A stretch of 64,000 nucleotides of DNA. Origin: Bradyrhizobium sp. U87765 SZCCT0048 (GTDB lineage: Bacteria; Pseudomonadota; Alphaproteobacteria; Rhizobiales; Xanthobacteraceae). The DNA lies in contig NZ_JAFCMM010000001.1 in the NCBI RefSeq assembly GCF_018131225.1, forward strand, positions 744,001 through 808,000, read 5' to 3'. The notes under the pieces were generated by a model. It was not told where the DNA came from and did no database searches. It saw nothing but the letters and a program-made list of their open reading frames with translations. The position numbers and the translations under genes are program-made. Shown in pieces: positions 1 through 8,839 of this stretch (its first letter is position 1; each line of letters opens with the position of its first letter).

Positions 1-167
1 AGGCACGGCCGATCCGCCTGGTCGGTCAGCCGGTGACGCTGTCCCGCACGCCGAGCCGCCTCGCCGCCCGGCCGCCCGAGGTCGGCGAGCATACCGATGC
101 GGTGCTCGGCGAATTCGGCTTCAGCCCCGGCGAGATTGCAGAGCTCAGGGCCGCCAAGATCGTATAG
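1..167 (+). CDS. CaiB/BaiF-type CoA transferase, C-terminal end (5' truncated by window edge)
   Basis: Only the last 54 codons lie in the window, reading from base 3 to a TAG at 165-167. The tail has the usual ending of class III (CaiB/BaiF) CoA transferases: a run of Arg/Pro, then a GEHTD motif followed by a helix ending in ELRAAKIV. Family members move CoA between carboxylic acids during catabolism of carnitine, oxalate and aromatic or dicarboxylic acids. The crotonase-like gene 63 bases downstream on the same strand fits a shared acyl-CoA pathway. The substrate cannot be judged from this fragment. Confidence 0.72.
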   Translation, partial: ARPIRLVGQPVTLSRTPSRLAARPPEVGEHTDAVLGEFGFSPGEIAELRAAKIV

Positions 168-230
168 AGAGACCCGACCATCAGGCGGCGCCTCGCCGAC
201 CGACGCATTCGAGAAACCTGGGAACCTGGT

Positions 231-1022
231 ATGACGCAAACGGACAAGATGCTCTCGCGCAAGGAGAACGGCGTCGGCTACGTCATCTTCAACAATCCGG
301 AGCGCCACAACGCGGTGTCGCTGGAGATGTGGCGGGCGTGCGCGGACTTCATGGCCGCCTTCGCGACCGATCCGGAGGTGCGCGTCGTGGTGCTGACCGG
401 CGCCGGCGGCAAGGCGTTCGTGTCGGGCGCCGACATCTCGAAGTTCGGCGACGAGCGCGCCTCCGAGGACGCGGTCAAGGTCTACAACGACACCGTGGAA
501 CGCGGCTACGCCTCGGTCCATGAATTCCCCAAGCCGACCATCGCCATGATCAGGGGCTATTGCATCGGCGGCGGCATGGGGCTGGCGAGCTGCTGCGACC
601 TGCGGATCTGCTCGGACAATTCGCGCTTCGGCGTGCCGGCGGCCAAGCTCGGCCTCGGCTATGCCTATCCCGGCGTCAAGCGGCTGATGGACATCGTCGG
701 ACCGTCGTTCACCAAGGAGATCTTCTACACCGCGCGCCAGTTCGACGCCGTTGAGGCCCGCGAGATGGGTCTCGTCAACCGCGTGGTCGCCGCCGACCAG
801 CTCGAGGACTATGTGCGCACCTATGCCGAGACGATCTCGGCCAATGCGCCGCTGACGGTCGACTCGATCAAGCTGATCGTCGGCGAGGCGCTCAAGGACG
901 AGAGCCAGCGCGACATGAAGGCGTGCACTAAGGCCGTCGCCACCTGCTTCGCCAGCCGCGACTATGAGGAAGGCCGCAAGGCCTTCCTCGAAAAGCGCAA
1001 GCCCGTCTTCCAGGGCCGCTGA
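231..1022 (+). CDS. Enoyl-CoA hydratase/isomerase (crotonase) family protein lacking both hydratase glutamates
   Basis: 263 residues, usual crotonase length. The oxyanion-hole segments are present: SGAD at 65-68 and GGGMGL at 113-118. In true enoyl-CoA hydratases two Glu residues act on water. Here the first position (after GGG) is Gly117, and the second (in the FGxPE motif) is Ala137, because the motif reads FGVPAAKLG. The protein should bind an acyl-CoA, but a standard hydration is unlikely; isomerase, hydrolase or decarboxylase activity is possible. It follows the CoA transferase and converges with the FAH gene 4 bases away. Confidence 0.8.
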   Translation: MTQTDKMLSRKENGVGYVIFNNPERHNAVSLEMWRACADFMAAFATDPEVRVVVLTGAGGKAFVSGADISKFGDERASEDAVKVYNDTVERGYASVHEFPKPTIAMIRGYCIGGGMGLASCCDLRICSDNSRFGVPAAKLGLGYAYPGVKRLMDIVGPSFTKEIFYTARQFDAVEAREMGLVNRVVAADQLEDYVRTYAETISANAPLTVDSIKLIVGEALKDESQRDMKACTKAVATCFASRDYEEGRKAFLEKRKPVFQGR

Positions 1023-1026
1023 TGCC

Positions 1027-1875
1027 CTACTTCGGCGCCGGCACCACCGTCTGGTGCTGGTCGCCGAGGCCTGCGATGCCGAGACTGATGCGGTCGCCGG
1101 CCTTGAGATATTGCGGCGGCCGCATTCCCATGCCAACGCCGGGCGGCGTGCCGGTGGTGATGACGTCCCCCGGCTCCAGGATCATGAACTGCGAGATGTA
1201 GTGCACGAGGTGCGCGACGCCGAAGATCATGGTCCGGGTCGAACCGCGCTGCATGTGCGCGCCGTTGACGTCGAGCCACATGTCGAGATTCTGGATGTCC
1301 GGGATTTCGTCCAGCGTCACCAGCCACGGGCCGAGCGGGCCGAAGGTCGGGCAGCCCTTGCCCTTGGTCCAGGTGCCGCCGCGCTCGATCTGGAACGCGC
1401 GCTCGGACACGTCGTTGCAGACGCACAGCCCCGCGACATAGGACAGCGCATCCTTCTCCTCGACATAGGAGCAGGTGTCGCCGATCACGACCGCGAGCTC
1501 GACCTCCCAGTCGAGCTTGGTCGAGCCACGGGGAATCTGCACATCGTCGTTCGGCCCGACGATGCAGGACGGCGCCTTGTTGAACAGGATCGGCTCCGGC
1601 GGGATCGCGGCGCCGGTCTCGGCGGCATGGTCGGCGTAGTTGAGCCCGACCGCGACGAAGTTGCGGACATGGCCGACGCAGGCGCCGAGACGAACTCCCG
1701 CGGCCACGACCGGCAAGGTCTCCACCTTGACGCCGCGCAGTCTCGCCATGGTCGCACGGCCGAGCGAGGCGCCGGCGATGTCCGGCACCACCGACGACAG
1801 ATCCCGGATCTGGCCGTCGCGATCGAGGATGCCGGGCTTCTCGGCTCCCGGCTGGCCGTGTCGAACGAGCTTCAT
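1027..1875 (-). CDS. Fumarylacetoacetate hydrolase (FAH) family protein, 2,4-diketo-3-deoxy-sugar-acid hydrolase-like
   Basis: 282 residues with the FAH C-terminal fold: metal-ligand pair E124-x-E126, Asp155 in CNDVSE, Lys171 in the WTKGKG loop, and a TGTPPGVG turn near the C-terminus. FAH enzymes cleave C-C bonds of diketo acids using Mg or Mn. The N-terminus (MKLVRHG...EKPGILD) resembles the branch containing 2,4-diketo-3-deoxy-L-fuconate/rhamnonate hydrolases and related ureidoglycolate-lyase-like proteins. It is the last gene of the long minus-strand operon, 60 bases after the amidohydrolase. Hydrolase class is clear; the substrate is inferred. Confidence 0.82.
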   Translation of the reverse strand: MKLVRHGQPGAEKPGILDRDGQIRDLSSVVPDIAGASLGRATMARLRGVKVETLPVVAAGVRLGACVGHVRNFVAVGLNYADHAAETGAAIPPEPILFNKAPSCIVGPNDDVQIPRGSTKLDWEVELAVVIGDTCSYVEEKDALSYVAGLCVCNDVSERAFQIERGGTWTKGKGCPTFGPLGPWLVTLDEIPDIQNLDMWLDVNGAHMQRGSTRTMIFGVAHLVHYISQFMILEPGDVITTGTPPGVGMGMRPPQYLKAGDRISLGIAGLGDQHQTVVPAPK

Positions 1876-1935
1876 GTTGCGCCTCCCTGTTATGGTCGTT
1901 GAGGCCGCGCCGCCATTGCAGCGCGGCCGCGGGCA

Positions 1936-2826
1936 TCACAGCCGGTAGAGCCGTGCCGCGGTGTCGTGGAGGATGGCACGCTGCTCGCCTTCGCTGAAGC
2001 CGGCGATCGCCGCACGGAAGGTGCGGTACAGCGTGCGGTAGTCGGTCCACAGCTTCTCAATCGGAAAATTGCTGCCATAGAGGCAGCGGTCGGCGCCAAA
2101 TATCCCGACGGTGTCGCGGATGACCGGCTCCATCACATCGGCGCGGCAGGCATGGACGAAGGTGCCAAGGCCGGACAGCTTGACGCAGACGTTGGGCTGC
2201 GCCGCCAGCGCTTCCATGCCTTCGCGCCACCGTCTCACGCCCTCGGCCGACACGTCCTCGCGCATGCCGGCATGCAGCAGCACGAAGGTGATGTCGGGAA
2301 ACGCCCTGGCAAGCGCCGCACCATCGGCCATCTGGCTGGTGAACACCTGCAGCTCGAACAGAAAGCCATGCCGCGCGAGATGGGCGAGCCCGCGCCGCCA
2401 TGCCGGATCATTCATCACCCCCGGATGCGGCGCAAAGCGGTATTGCGGATTGGCGTGCCAGTGCAGTTGCTGGCGGATGCCGCGCACCGTCGGCAACTGC
2501 GCGAGGCGATCGAGCAGCGCCGCGCAATCGGGATCGGCCAGATCGGCATGGGCGACGCAGGCCTGCGGCCAGCCCGTGGCGTCGTGAACCGACTGCACCC
2601 AGGCAGCCTCGTCATAACTGCCGCCGGGCGGCCAGTTGGTCTGCACATACACCGACTTGACGACGTCGCAGCCTGCGAGATCGGCACGAAACTCGTCGAT
2701 CGGATAGTCGCGGCGGATCGCCTCGTAGGGACCGAAGATGCGCGGCACCTGCGGCCCGGACAGCCATGTCAGATCCTTCAGCCGCCAGATGTGATGATGC
2801 GCGTCGATGGTGGGAATGGCCTGCAC
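1936..2826 (-). CDS. Amidohydrolase family 2 protein (COG3618 lactonase type)
   Basis: 296 residues. The N-terminal DAHHHIW motif (H10-H12) gives the HxH metal site; a strand-end His lies in the VLLHAG segment, and a YGSNFPIE motif near residue 253 replaces the usual GSDWP. These mark COG3618 TIM-barrel hydrolases, a group that includes L-rhamnono- and L-fucono-lactonases and 4-sulfomuconolactonase. The gene sits between two beta-hydroxyacid dehydrogenases and an FAH hydrolase, which favours a lactone or cyclic ester. A second member of the same group lies at 56128-57114. Confidence 0.8.
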   Translation of the reverse strand: MQAIPTIDAHHHIWRLKDLTWLSGPQVPRIFGPYEAIRRDYPIDEFRADLAGCDVVKSVYVQTNWPPGGSYDEAAWVQSVHDATGWPQACVAHADLADPDCAALLDRLAQLPTVRGIRQQLHWHANPQYRFAPHPGVMNDPAWRRGLAHLARHGFLFELQVFTSQMADGAALARAFPDITFVLLHAGMREDVSAEGVRRWREGMEALAAQPNVCVKLSGLGTFVHACRADVMEPVIRDTVGIFGADRCLYGSNFPIEKLWTDYRTLYRTFRAAIAGFSEGEQRAILHDTAARLYRL

Positions 2827-2860
2827 GTCGTTCTTTCCTGTTGCTTGTCGTATCAGTCGG

Positions 2861-3769
2861 TCAGGGCTTCGGCACGGGAAGCCCGGCCATGGTCTCGATC
2901 ACGGTGGCCACGGCCGCGGTGTCCTGCGCGCCGAAGCCGGACGCCACCGCGGCGTTGAACAGCGGCACCGCCGCCGAGAACATCGGGGTCGGACAGGCCA
3001 GCGTGTTGGCGAAGTCGGCGATCACCCGCATGTCCTTGCGCCACAGCTCGAGCGGCATGGTGCGGATCGGCAGGTAGGTGTCGGCGACCAGCATCGGTCC
3101 GCGCACGTCGAGCACCCGCGAGCCGGCAGCGCCATCGCGGACGACCTCGAACACCTGCGCCGGATCGAGCCCGGCCTTGCGCGCCAGCGCGAACGCCTCG
3201 CCCGCGACGGCGGTGTGCACCGCGACCATCAGGTTGGCGACATACTTCATCTTCGAGCCGTTGCCGAACGCACCGAGATAGTGCGGCGCACGGGAGAATC
3301 CCTCGAACGCCGGCAGACAGCGGTCATAGGCCTCGCGCGGACCGCTGCCATAGATCAGCACGTCGCGCACCTCCGCCTGGCTGCCGGACCCCGACAGCGG
3401 ACAGTCGAGCATGACCATGCCGGCGGCGGCGAGCTGCGCCCGCGCGCTCTCCTTGTCCTCGAGGGTGAAGGTGCTGGTCTCGGCGACGACGCGATCCGCG
3501 CGCGGCAGCGTCGCCAGTTCCCTGACGACATCGAACAGCGCCGCCGCCGACGGCAGCGACGTGAGCAGGATGTCGGCCGCGGCGCCAACATCTCTCGCCG
3601 ACGCCGCAGCGCGGCCGCCATTGGCGACCAGCCGCGCGACCGCTTCGGGCTGCACATCGTGGCCGATCACCGTGAACCCGGCCTCGACCAGGTTGCGGCC
3701 CATGGCCGAGCCCATGATTCCGAGGCCAATGATGCCGACGGTCCGGTTCAATTGATCAGTCACATCCAC
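2861..3769 (-). CDS. NAD(P)-dependent beta-hydroxyacid dehydrogenase (3-hydroxyisobutyrate dehydrogenase family)
   Basis: 302 residues from a GTG start; no ATG is available near the N-terminus. The Rossmann motif GLGIMG is at 15-20, and the catalytic Lys175 with Asn179 in the KYVAN motif matches the 3-HIBADH/tartronate semialdehyde reductase/6PGDH family. It oxidises or reduces a beta-hydroxy acid at the alcohol carbon. It lies 15 bases after a second, divergent family member, so the operon has a tandem pair. The two are not close copies, which suggests sequential or stereochemically different steps rather than a recent duplication. Confidence 0.83.
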   Translation of the reverse strand: MDVTDQLNRTVGIIGLGIMGSAMGRNLVEAGFTVIGHDVQPEAVARLVANGGRAAASARDVGAAADILLTSLPSAAALFDVVRELATLPRADRVVAETSTFTLEDKESARAQLAAAGMVMLDCPLSGSGSQAEVRDVLIYGSGPREAYDRCLPAFEGFSRAPHYLGAFGNGSKMKYVANLMVAVHTAVAGEAFALARKAGLDPAQVFEVVRDGAAGSRVLDVRGPMLVADTYLPIRTMPLELWRKDMRVIADFANTLACPTPMFSAAVPLFNAAVASGFGAQDTAAVATVIETMAGLPVPKP

Positions 3770-3784
3770 ACTCCAATGGCGCCA

Positions 3785-4672
3785 TCAATCCGCATGCCGG
3801 CTCGCCCAGAACGCCGGCAGCTCGGTGCAGTCGCGGCCGCCCCAGCCTTCCCGGCTGGCCTGGTCATAGACCGCGAGCGTCCTCTCGGCGAGCGGCAGAT
3901 CAAAGCCCAGCGCCTGCGCCTCGGCAACCATGGTGCGAAAATCCTTGCGGATGGAATCGCAGTCGAACGTCACGGCGCCGGCGGCATGCGCCTTGAAGGC
4001 CTCGGCGACAGCGCCGCCCCGCGCCTTCAGCACGTTCGGGCCGCCGGAGGTATCGGCGAACAATTCGACCAGCCACGCCGGATCGAGATCGAGATGCCGG
4101 CACAGCGCATAGGCTTCCCCGAACGCCTGCCAGAAAATGCCGAGCGGCAGGTTGATGGCAAGCTTCATGCTCGCCCCCGCGCCGACCGGACCGACCCGGT
4201 CGACCCGGCGGCAGAGCTGGGCGAGCAGCGGCTGCGCGCGGGCGAAGTCGTCCGGCGCGGCGCCGGCGAGCCCGAGCAGCTTGCCGGTCTTCGCCGGCCC
4301 GACCGTGCCGCCGACCGGACACTCGACGAAGACCGCGTCCTGTGCCCGGACGCGCGCGGCGAGCGCGACCGCGGTCGCCGATTGCACCGTGCTCATGTCG
4401 ACGACCAGCTTGCCGGCAACGGATCCTGCGAGAATCCCGGACGGGCCGTCATACACCGCGGCGATGGCGTCCGCGTCCGTCAGGATGGTGAGCACCGCCT
4501 CGACCGTCGACGCCAGCTCGGCCGGGCTCGCCGCCACCGCCGCACCGGCGGACGCCAGCGGCGTCGTCTTGTCGGCGCTTCTGTTCCACACGGTGACCTC
4601 GTGGCCGACCTCCATCAACCGCGCGGCGATGGCGGCTCCCATGCGGCCAAGCCCGGCAACTCCGACTTTCAT
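3785..4672 (-). CDS. NAD(P)-dependent beta-hydroxyacid dehydrogenase, second paralogue
   Basis: 295 residues with GLGRMG at 7-12 for nucleotide binding and Lys170/Asn174 in the KLAIN motif as the catalytic pair. A WNRS segment after the second strand suggests NADP(H) preference, as Arg there often contacts the 2'-phosphate. It follows the ABC ATPase gene by 40 bases. As with its neighbour, the family gives reaction type (beta-hydroxyacid to semialdehyde) but not substrate. Confidence 0.83.
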   Translation of the reverse strand: MKVGVAGLGRMGAAIAARLMEVGHEVTVWNRSADKTTPLASAGAAVAASPAELASTVEAVLTILTDADAIAAVYDGPSGILAGSVAGKLVVDMSTVQSATAVALAARVRAQDAVFVECPVGGTVGPAKTGKLLGLAGAAPDDFARAQPLLAQLCRRVDRVGPVGAGASMKLAINLPLGIFWQAFGEAYALCRHLDLDPAWLVELFADTSGGPNVLKARGGAVAEAFKAHAAGAVTFDCDSIRKDFRTMVAEAQALGFDLPLAERTLAVYDQASREGWGGRDCTELPAFWASRHAD

Positions 4673-4712
4673 GCAACGCTCCCGTTATCGTTTCAGGCCG
4701 CAAGCGGCCGCT

Positions 4713-5813
4713 TCAGATCACCGCATCCGTTTCCGGATCGATCAGATGCATATGGGCGAGATGGGCCGACAGCTGCACCGTCGTACTCGCCCTCGGCACC
4801 GCCGCACCGCCATCGATGCGCCCGGACACCGCCTCGCCACCGAGCCTGAAAAACACCATGGTCTCGGTCCCCATCGGCTCGACGACGTCGAGCCGCGCGT
4901 CGAAAACCGCCCTGTCAGGCCCTTCGCCGCCACGCGGCTCGGTGATGTGTTCCGGACGCAGCCCGAACAGCAGCGACCGGCCGACCACCGGCCGGTAGCG
5001 CTCGCGCCGGCTCTCGGGGACGGCGAAGGTCATCCCGTCGGCGAGACGCACGACAAGGCCATCGCCGTCCTGCACCAGCGTGCACGGCATGAAGTTCATC
5101 GCCGGCGATCCCATGAAGCCGGCGACGAAGCGCGTCTTCGGCGTGTGATAGAGCTCATGCGGCGTGCCGACCTGCTCGATCCGGCCGCGGTTCATCACCA
5201 CCACATAGTCGGCGAGCGTCATCGCCTCGATCTGGTCGTGGGTGACATAGATGGTCGTGGTCTGGACCTGCTGGTGCACGCGCTTGATCTCGGTGCGCAT
5301 CTGCACCCGCAGCTTGGCATCGAGGTTGCTCAACGGCTCGTCGAACAGGAACACCTTGGGATTGCGCACGATGGCGCGCCCCATGGCGACACGCTGGCGC
5401 TGGCCGCCCGAGAGCGCGCGCGGCCGGCGGTCGAGCAGCTCGGCGATGTCGAGGATGCGCGCCGCCTCCTCGACACTGCGCCGCACCTCGGCCCTGCCGA
5501 GCCCGCGCAGCTTCAGGCCGAAGGCCATGTTCTGGAACACGGTCATGTGCGGATAGAGCGCATAGCTCTGGAACACCATGGCGATGTCGCGGTTCTTCGG
5601 CGCGACATCGTTGACCACCCGCCCGCCGATGCTGATCTCGCCCTCGGAGATATGTTCGAGGCCGGCGATCATCCGCAGCGTCGTGGTCTTGCCGCAACCG
5701 GACGGACCGACCAGCGCGACGAACTTGCTGTCGGGAATTTCGAGACTGATGCCGCGCACGGCATCGTAGTTGCCGTAGCGCTTGATCACGTTGCGCAGGG
5801 CGACCTCCGCCAT
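4713..5813 (-). CDS. ABC transporter ATP-binding protein, MalK/UgpC type
   Basis: 366 residues. Walker A GPSGCGKT at 36-43, the LSGGQRQRVAMGR signature, and Walker B FLFDEPLSNLDA are intact. The C-terminal ~130 residues form the TOBE/OB regulatory domain typical of MalK, UgpC and MsmX (MNFMPC and FGLRPEHI segments). With the two permeases and the family 1 binding protein upstream on the same strand it makes a complete CUT1-type importer (sugars, polyols, glycerophosphodiesters). Confidence 0.92.
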   Translation of the reverse strand: MAEVALRNVIKRYGNYDAVRGISLEIPDSKFVALVGPSGCGKTTTLRMIAGLEHISEGEISIGGRVVNDVAPKNRDIAMVFQSYALYPHMTVFQNMAFGLKLRGLGRAEVRRSVEEAARILDIAELLDRRPRALSGGQRQRVAMGRAIVRNPKVFLFDEPLSNLDAKLRVQMRTEIKRVHQQVQTTTIYVTHDQIEAMTLADYVVVMNRGRIEQVGTPHELYHTPKTRFVAGFMGSPAMNFMPCTLVQDGDGLVVRLADGMTFAVPESRRERYRPVVGRSLLFGLRPEHITEPRGGEGPDRAVFDARLDVVEPMGTETMVFFRLGGEAVSGRIDGGAAVPRASTTVQLSAHLAHMHLIDPETDAVI

Positions 5814-5832
5814 CTCGATGCGCTCCCGCCGC

Positions 5833-6780
5833 TCAGGCCAGCTGACGGGCGGCGTCTGCCGCGCCCATCAGCCGATCGAAGAAGCCCTCCCGCTCCAGCG
5901 CCGCGACCGGACCGAGATCGACCGCCTCCTCCGGCGGCACCAGGCGCGGCAGCGCGCCGACGCGGTGCAGGATCGCCGACGCGTTGCGGACGCCCTCGAC
6001 GCTCGGGAACATCATGTCGCTCATGTAGCGGGCGAACATCACCCAGGTCGGCCTGAGCACATCCATGTCGGTCTCGCCACTGTACTTGCGCAGCACATGG
6101 ATGCCGAACGCCGCATCGCTGCGGAAACGATGCACAGCGCTGCAGAAGGCACGGACATAGCGCAGGCCGATGTCGGGATGGGCGGCGAGGAAGCCGCGGG
6201 TGCTGGCGGCGCAGCTGTTCTGGAAGGAGACGTCGAGCTGGCCGAAGTCAGCGACGACATGATAGCCGCGCTTCGGCGCCTGGAAGGTTTCCGGCGCATG
6301 CATGATCGCCGCATCGACCCGGCTGTCGTCGAGCAGCAGGTCGAGCCGCGCGCCGTCGGTGCCGACGACGACAATCTCGGCGTCCCTGCCGATGCTCCAG
6401 CCCCAGCGGTCGAACGCCATGATGATCGCGCACTCATCGGCATCGTTGCGGGCGAGCACGCCCCAGCGCTTGCCGCGCAGCTCGTCGCGGCTGGTGATGC
6501 CGCGCCGCGCCGCCACCTGCTGGGCGCTGCAGGCGATCGCCGAGGCGATCACCACGGCGTCGCCCTGGAGCCGCTGGTTGGCAAGCAGCAGCTCCGCGCC
6601 GACCGCGTTGGTGAAATGCGCCTCGCCGGTGATCAGCGCCTTGAGCGAATTGCTGTGCCCCTGATACGGCACCAGTTCCGGTTCAAGCCCCTGCTCGCGG
6701 TAGTAGCCGCCTTCGAGCGCCGCGAACACCGGCGCCACTCCGGCGCCGCGATGCGGCATCGCGATCTTGATCTTGTCCAC
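5833..6780 (-). CDS. NMT1/THI5-like (SsuA/ThiY fold) protein without a signal peptide
   Basis: 315 residues from GTG with a GGGGGA ribosome site upstream. The fold is the NMT1-like periplasmic-binding type: an N-terminal IAMPHRGAG segment, then a GxYYREQGLEPEL segment and an ALITGEAHF segment. Unlike exported relatives it begins directly at the first strand, with no Sec, lipobox or Tat leader. It sits between the permeases and ATPase of an importer that already has its own family 1 binding protein. It may be a cytoplasmic sensor or an enzyme using this fold, as in THI5 or 4,5-dihydroxyphthalate decarboxylase. Confidence 0.7.
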   Translation of the reverse strand: MDKIKIAMPHRGAGVAPVFAALEGGYYREQGLEPELVPYQGHSNSLKALITGEAHFTNAVGAELLLANQRLQGDAVVIASAIACSAQQVAARRGITSRDELRGKRWGVLARNDADECAIIMAFDRWGWSIGRDAEIVVVGTDGARLDLLLDDSRVDAAIMHAPETFQAPKRGYHVVADFGQLDVSFQNSCAASTRGFLAAHPDIGLRYVRAFCSAVHRFRSDAAFGIHVLRKYSGETDMDVLRPTWVMFARYMSDMMFPSVEGVRNASAILHRVGALPRLVPPEEAVDLGPVAALEREGFFDRLMGAADAARQLA

Positions 6781-6869
6781 GTGAAATCCCCCTCGTCAGG
6801 TCGCGTTGAAACACCGGTGTCGACATTGATGGTGTGGCCGTTGATCCGGCGCGCGGCGCCGGTCGGTTG

Positions 6870-7742
6870 TTATTTCAGTCCGCTGAGGCCGAAGCCGCGA
6901 TTGATCGCCCGCTGCAGCACGGCGAACAACAGGAACACCGGCAACGTCGCCAGCACCGCGATCACCATCTGCTCGGTCGGTGGATTGCCGTAGTCCTCGC
7001 CGAACTGCACGAGGCCGAGCGGAAACGTGCGAAGATTGTCGAGCGACACCACGGTGAGCGGCCACAGGTACTGGTCCCAGCTGTCGCGGAACGAGAAGAT
7101 CGCCAGCACCGCCAGCGCCGGCAGGCACTGCGGCACGATGATCTGCAGGAGGATGCGGATCTCGCCGGCGCCGTCGATGCGCGCCGCCTCGATGTAGTCG
7201 GTCGGGATCGAGATGATCGACTGACGCATCAGGAACACGCCGAACGCATCGATCAGCAGCGGCGCGACGATGCCCTGGTAGGTGTTGACCCATTCGAACT
7301 TGTGGACGACCAGGAAGGTCGGCACCAGGGTCACCTCCAGCGGCAACATCAGCGTCGAGAGGATCAGCAGCAGCACCAGTCCGGCGCCGCGAAAGTGGAA
7401 TTTGGCAAGGCCATAGCCGGCGAGCGTGCAGAACACGACATTGCCCACCATCACCGCCAGCGACACCACGCCGCTGTTGAAGAAATACTGGCCGAACGGC
7501 GCGCGCGACCAGGCGTTGGGATAGTTCTCCGGATGCCACACCGACGGAATCCACTCGGTGCGCAGCTGGAACATCTTGTCGCCGGACTGGAACGACATCA
7601 CGACCATCCACAGGATCGGGATGATGAACGCGAAGGCGAGCGCGGCCAGCAGCACGAGGCCGAGGGTCCGGCGCAGCGCCGGCAGATGCCGCACCAGCGG
7701 ACGGGCGGCGGTCGGCGCCGGGGACGAAGACAGCATGGTCAT
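6870..7742 (-). CDS. Sugar-type ABC transporter permease (MalG family)
   Basis: 290 residues, six predicted membrane segments starting with a hydrophobic helix near residues 30-52. The cytoplasmic EAA loop reads EAARIDGAGEIRILLQI, which docks to the ATPase. Its ATG overlaps the stop of the upstream permease in an ATGA tetranucleotide at 7739-7742, so translation of the two is probably coupled. Second permease of the CUT1 importer. Confidence 0.92.
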   Translation of the reverse strand: MTMLSSSPAPTAARPLVRHLPALRRTLGLVLLAALAFAFIIPILWMVVMSFQSGDKMFQLRTEWIPSVWHPENYPNAWSRAPFGQYFFNSGVVSLAVMVGNVVFCTLAGYGLAKFHFRGAGLVLLLILSTLMLPLEVTLVPTFLVVHKFEWVNTYQGIVAPLLIDAFGVFLMRQSIISIPTDYIEAARIDGAGEIRILLQIIVPQCLPALAVLAIFSFRDSWDQYLWPLTVVSLDNLRTFPLGLVQFGEDYGNPPTEQMVIAVLATLPVFLLFAVLQRAINRGFGLSGLK

Positions 7743-8692
7743 GGCCCATAAATCCGTTCGCTGCGGGAGAACAGGCGGATCTGACCGGTGGTGAACACCA
7801 GCATGATGGCGAACAGCACCACCGAGATCGCCGCCGCCTGCCCCATCTTGAGATAGGAGAAGCCGGTTTCGTAGATCAGCATCGACAGCACGCGCGTCGC
7901 ATTGCCCGGGCCGCCACCGGTGATCAGGAACGGCATCAGGAAGATGCGCGCCGACAGCAACGCCGAAACCACGACGACGAAGAAGATGGTCGGCATCAGC
8001 AGCGGCAGCGTGATGTGAAAGAAGCGACGGATAGGGCCGGCGCCGTCGAGCTGCGCCGCCTCATAGTAATCGTCGGGCAGCGCCAGCAGCGCCGCCAGGA
8101 ATACGACCATGAAATACGGCGCGAACCGCCACACCGTGACCATGATGATCGCGGGCATCGCGGTGGCGGAATTGGTCAGCCAGTCGATGCGGCCAAAGCC
8201 AAGGGGCTGCAGCAACTGGTTGACAAGGCCATAGGGGTGCAGCAGCAGTCGCCACACCAGGCAGACGGCGATGATCGGCATCAGGTTGGTCAGGAACATC
8301 ACGGTCATGCAGTGGCGCGCACCTGGGATGCCGGTGTTGATGGCGAGCGCCAGCGCCAGCCCGGTGACCGTCAGCAGGACGGTCGAGCCAGCGATGTAGA
8401 CGAAGGTGTTGAGAAGCGTATCGCGGAAGACCGGATCGGCGGCGATGGCGCGGTAGTTGTCGAGGCCGACGAACTGCGGCGCCGAGACCATGTCGTAGGC
8501 ATGAAAACTCAGCTCGATCGCCCACAGCATCGGACCGTACTTGAAGACGGCGAAGAAAATCAGCGTCGGCAGCACGAAGGCAAAGCCCCACAGCCGCGTG
8601 CGCTGATGGTAACGCAGCTGCCAGAAGCGGCGGGCCTTCGGCCGTGCCAGCGGCTCGGTGCCGCAGGCGCTCAGCGAAGTCAGTTCGGTCAT
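7739..8692 (-). CDS. Sugar-type ABC transporter permease (MalF family)
   Basis: 317 residues when begun at the ATG at 8692. The reading frame stays open further upstream, but that extension runs through the 15-base tandem repeats and has no membrane-protein character. Six membrane helices and an EAA loop (EAAQLDGAGPIRRFFHI) are present, and the N-terminal FAFVLPTLIFFAVFKYGP helix is typical of MalF/UgpA. It partners the downstream MalG-like permease. Confidence 0.9.
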   Translation of the reverse strand: MTELTSLSACGTEPLARPKARRFWQLRYHQRTRLWGFAFVLPTLIFFAVFKYGPMLWAIELSFHAYDMVSAPQFVGLDNYRAIAADPVFRDTLLNTFVYIAGSTVLLTVTGLALALAINTGIPGARHCMTVMFLTNLMPIIAVCLVWRLLLHPYGLVNQLLQPLGFGRIDWLTNSATAMPAIIMVTVWRFAPYFMVVFLAALLALPDDYYEAAQLDGAGPIRRFFHITLPLLMPTIFFVVVVSALLSARIFLMPFLITGGGPGNATRVLSMLIYETGFSYLKMGQAAAISVVLFAIMLVFTTGQIRLFSRSERIYGP

Positions 8693-8780
8693 CGGCGCGG
8701 TCCAGACGTCATGTCGTCTCCGATCGGCATCACAGGCCGACGCGGGGTCTGTCACCGGCGCCGGTATGATTGTCGCAGGC

Positions 8781-8839
8781 TTGTCGTCCCAGCCTTGTTG
8801 TCCCAAGCCTTGTTGTCCCAAACCTTATTCTCTCAGGCC
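8781..8839. repeat. Imperfect 15-bp tandem repeat between binding-protein and permease genes
   Basis: Four consecutive units begin with TTGT/TTAT and end in CC: 8781-8794 (14 bases), 8795-8809, 8810-8824 and 8825-8839. The middle two differ at one position; the last is degenerate. The last unit contains the stop codon of the solute-binding protein gene (8833-8835), so the array straddles its 3' end and fills part of the 140-base spacer before the MalF-like permease. Confidence 0.75.

Noticed and set aside
2807..4849. A 680-codon open frame on the plus strand
   Set aside because: It lies opposite two clear dehydrogenase genes, is rich in Arg/His/Gln, and has no family features; such frames are expected on the antisense strand of G+C-rich genes.
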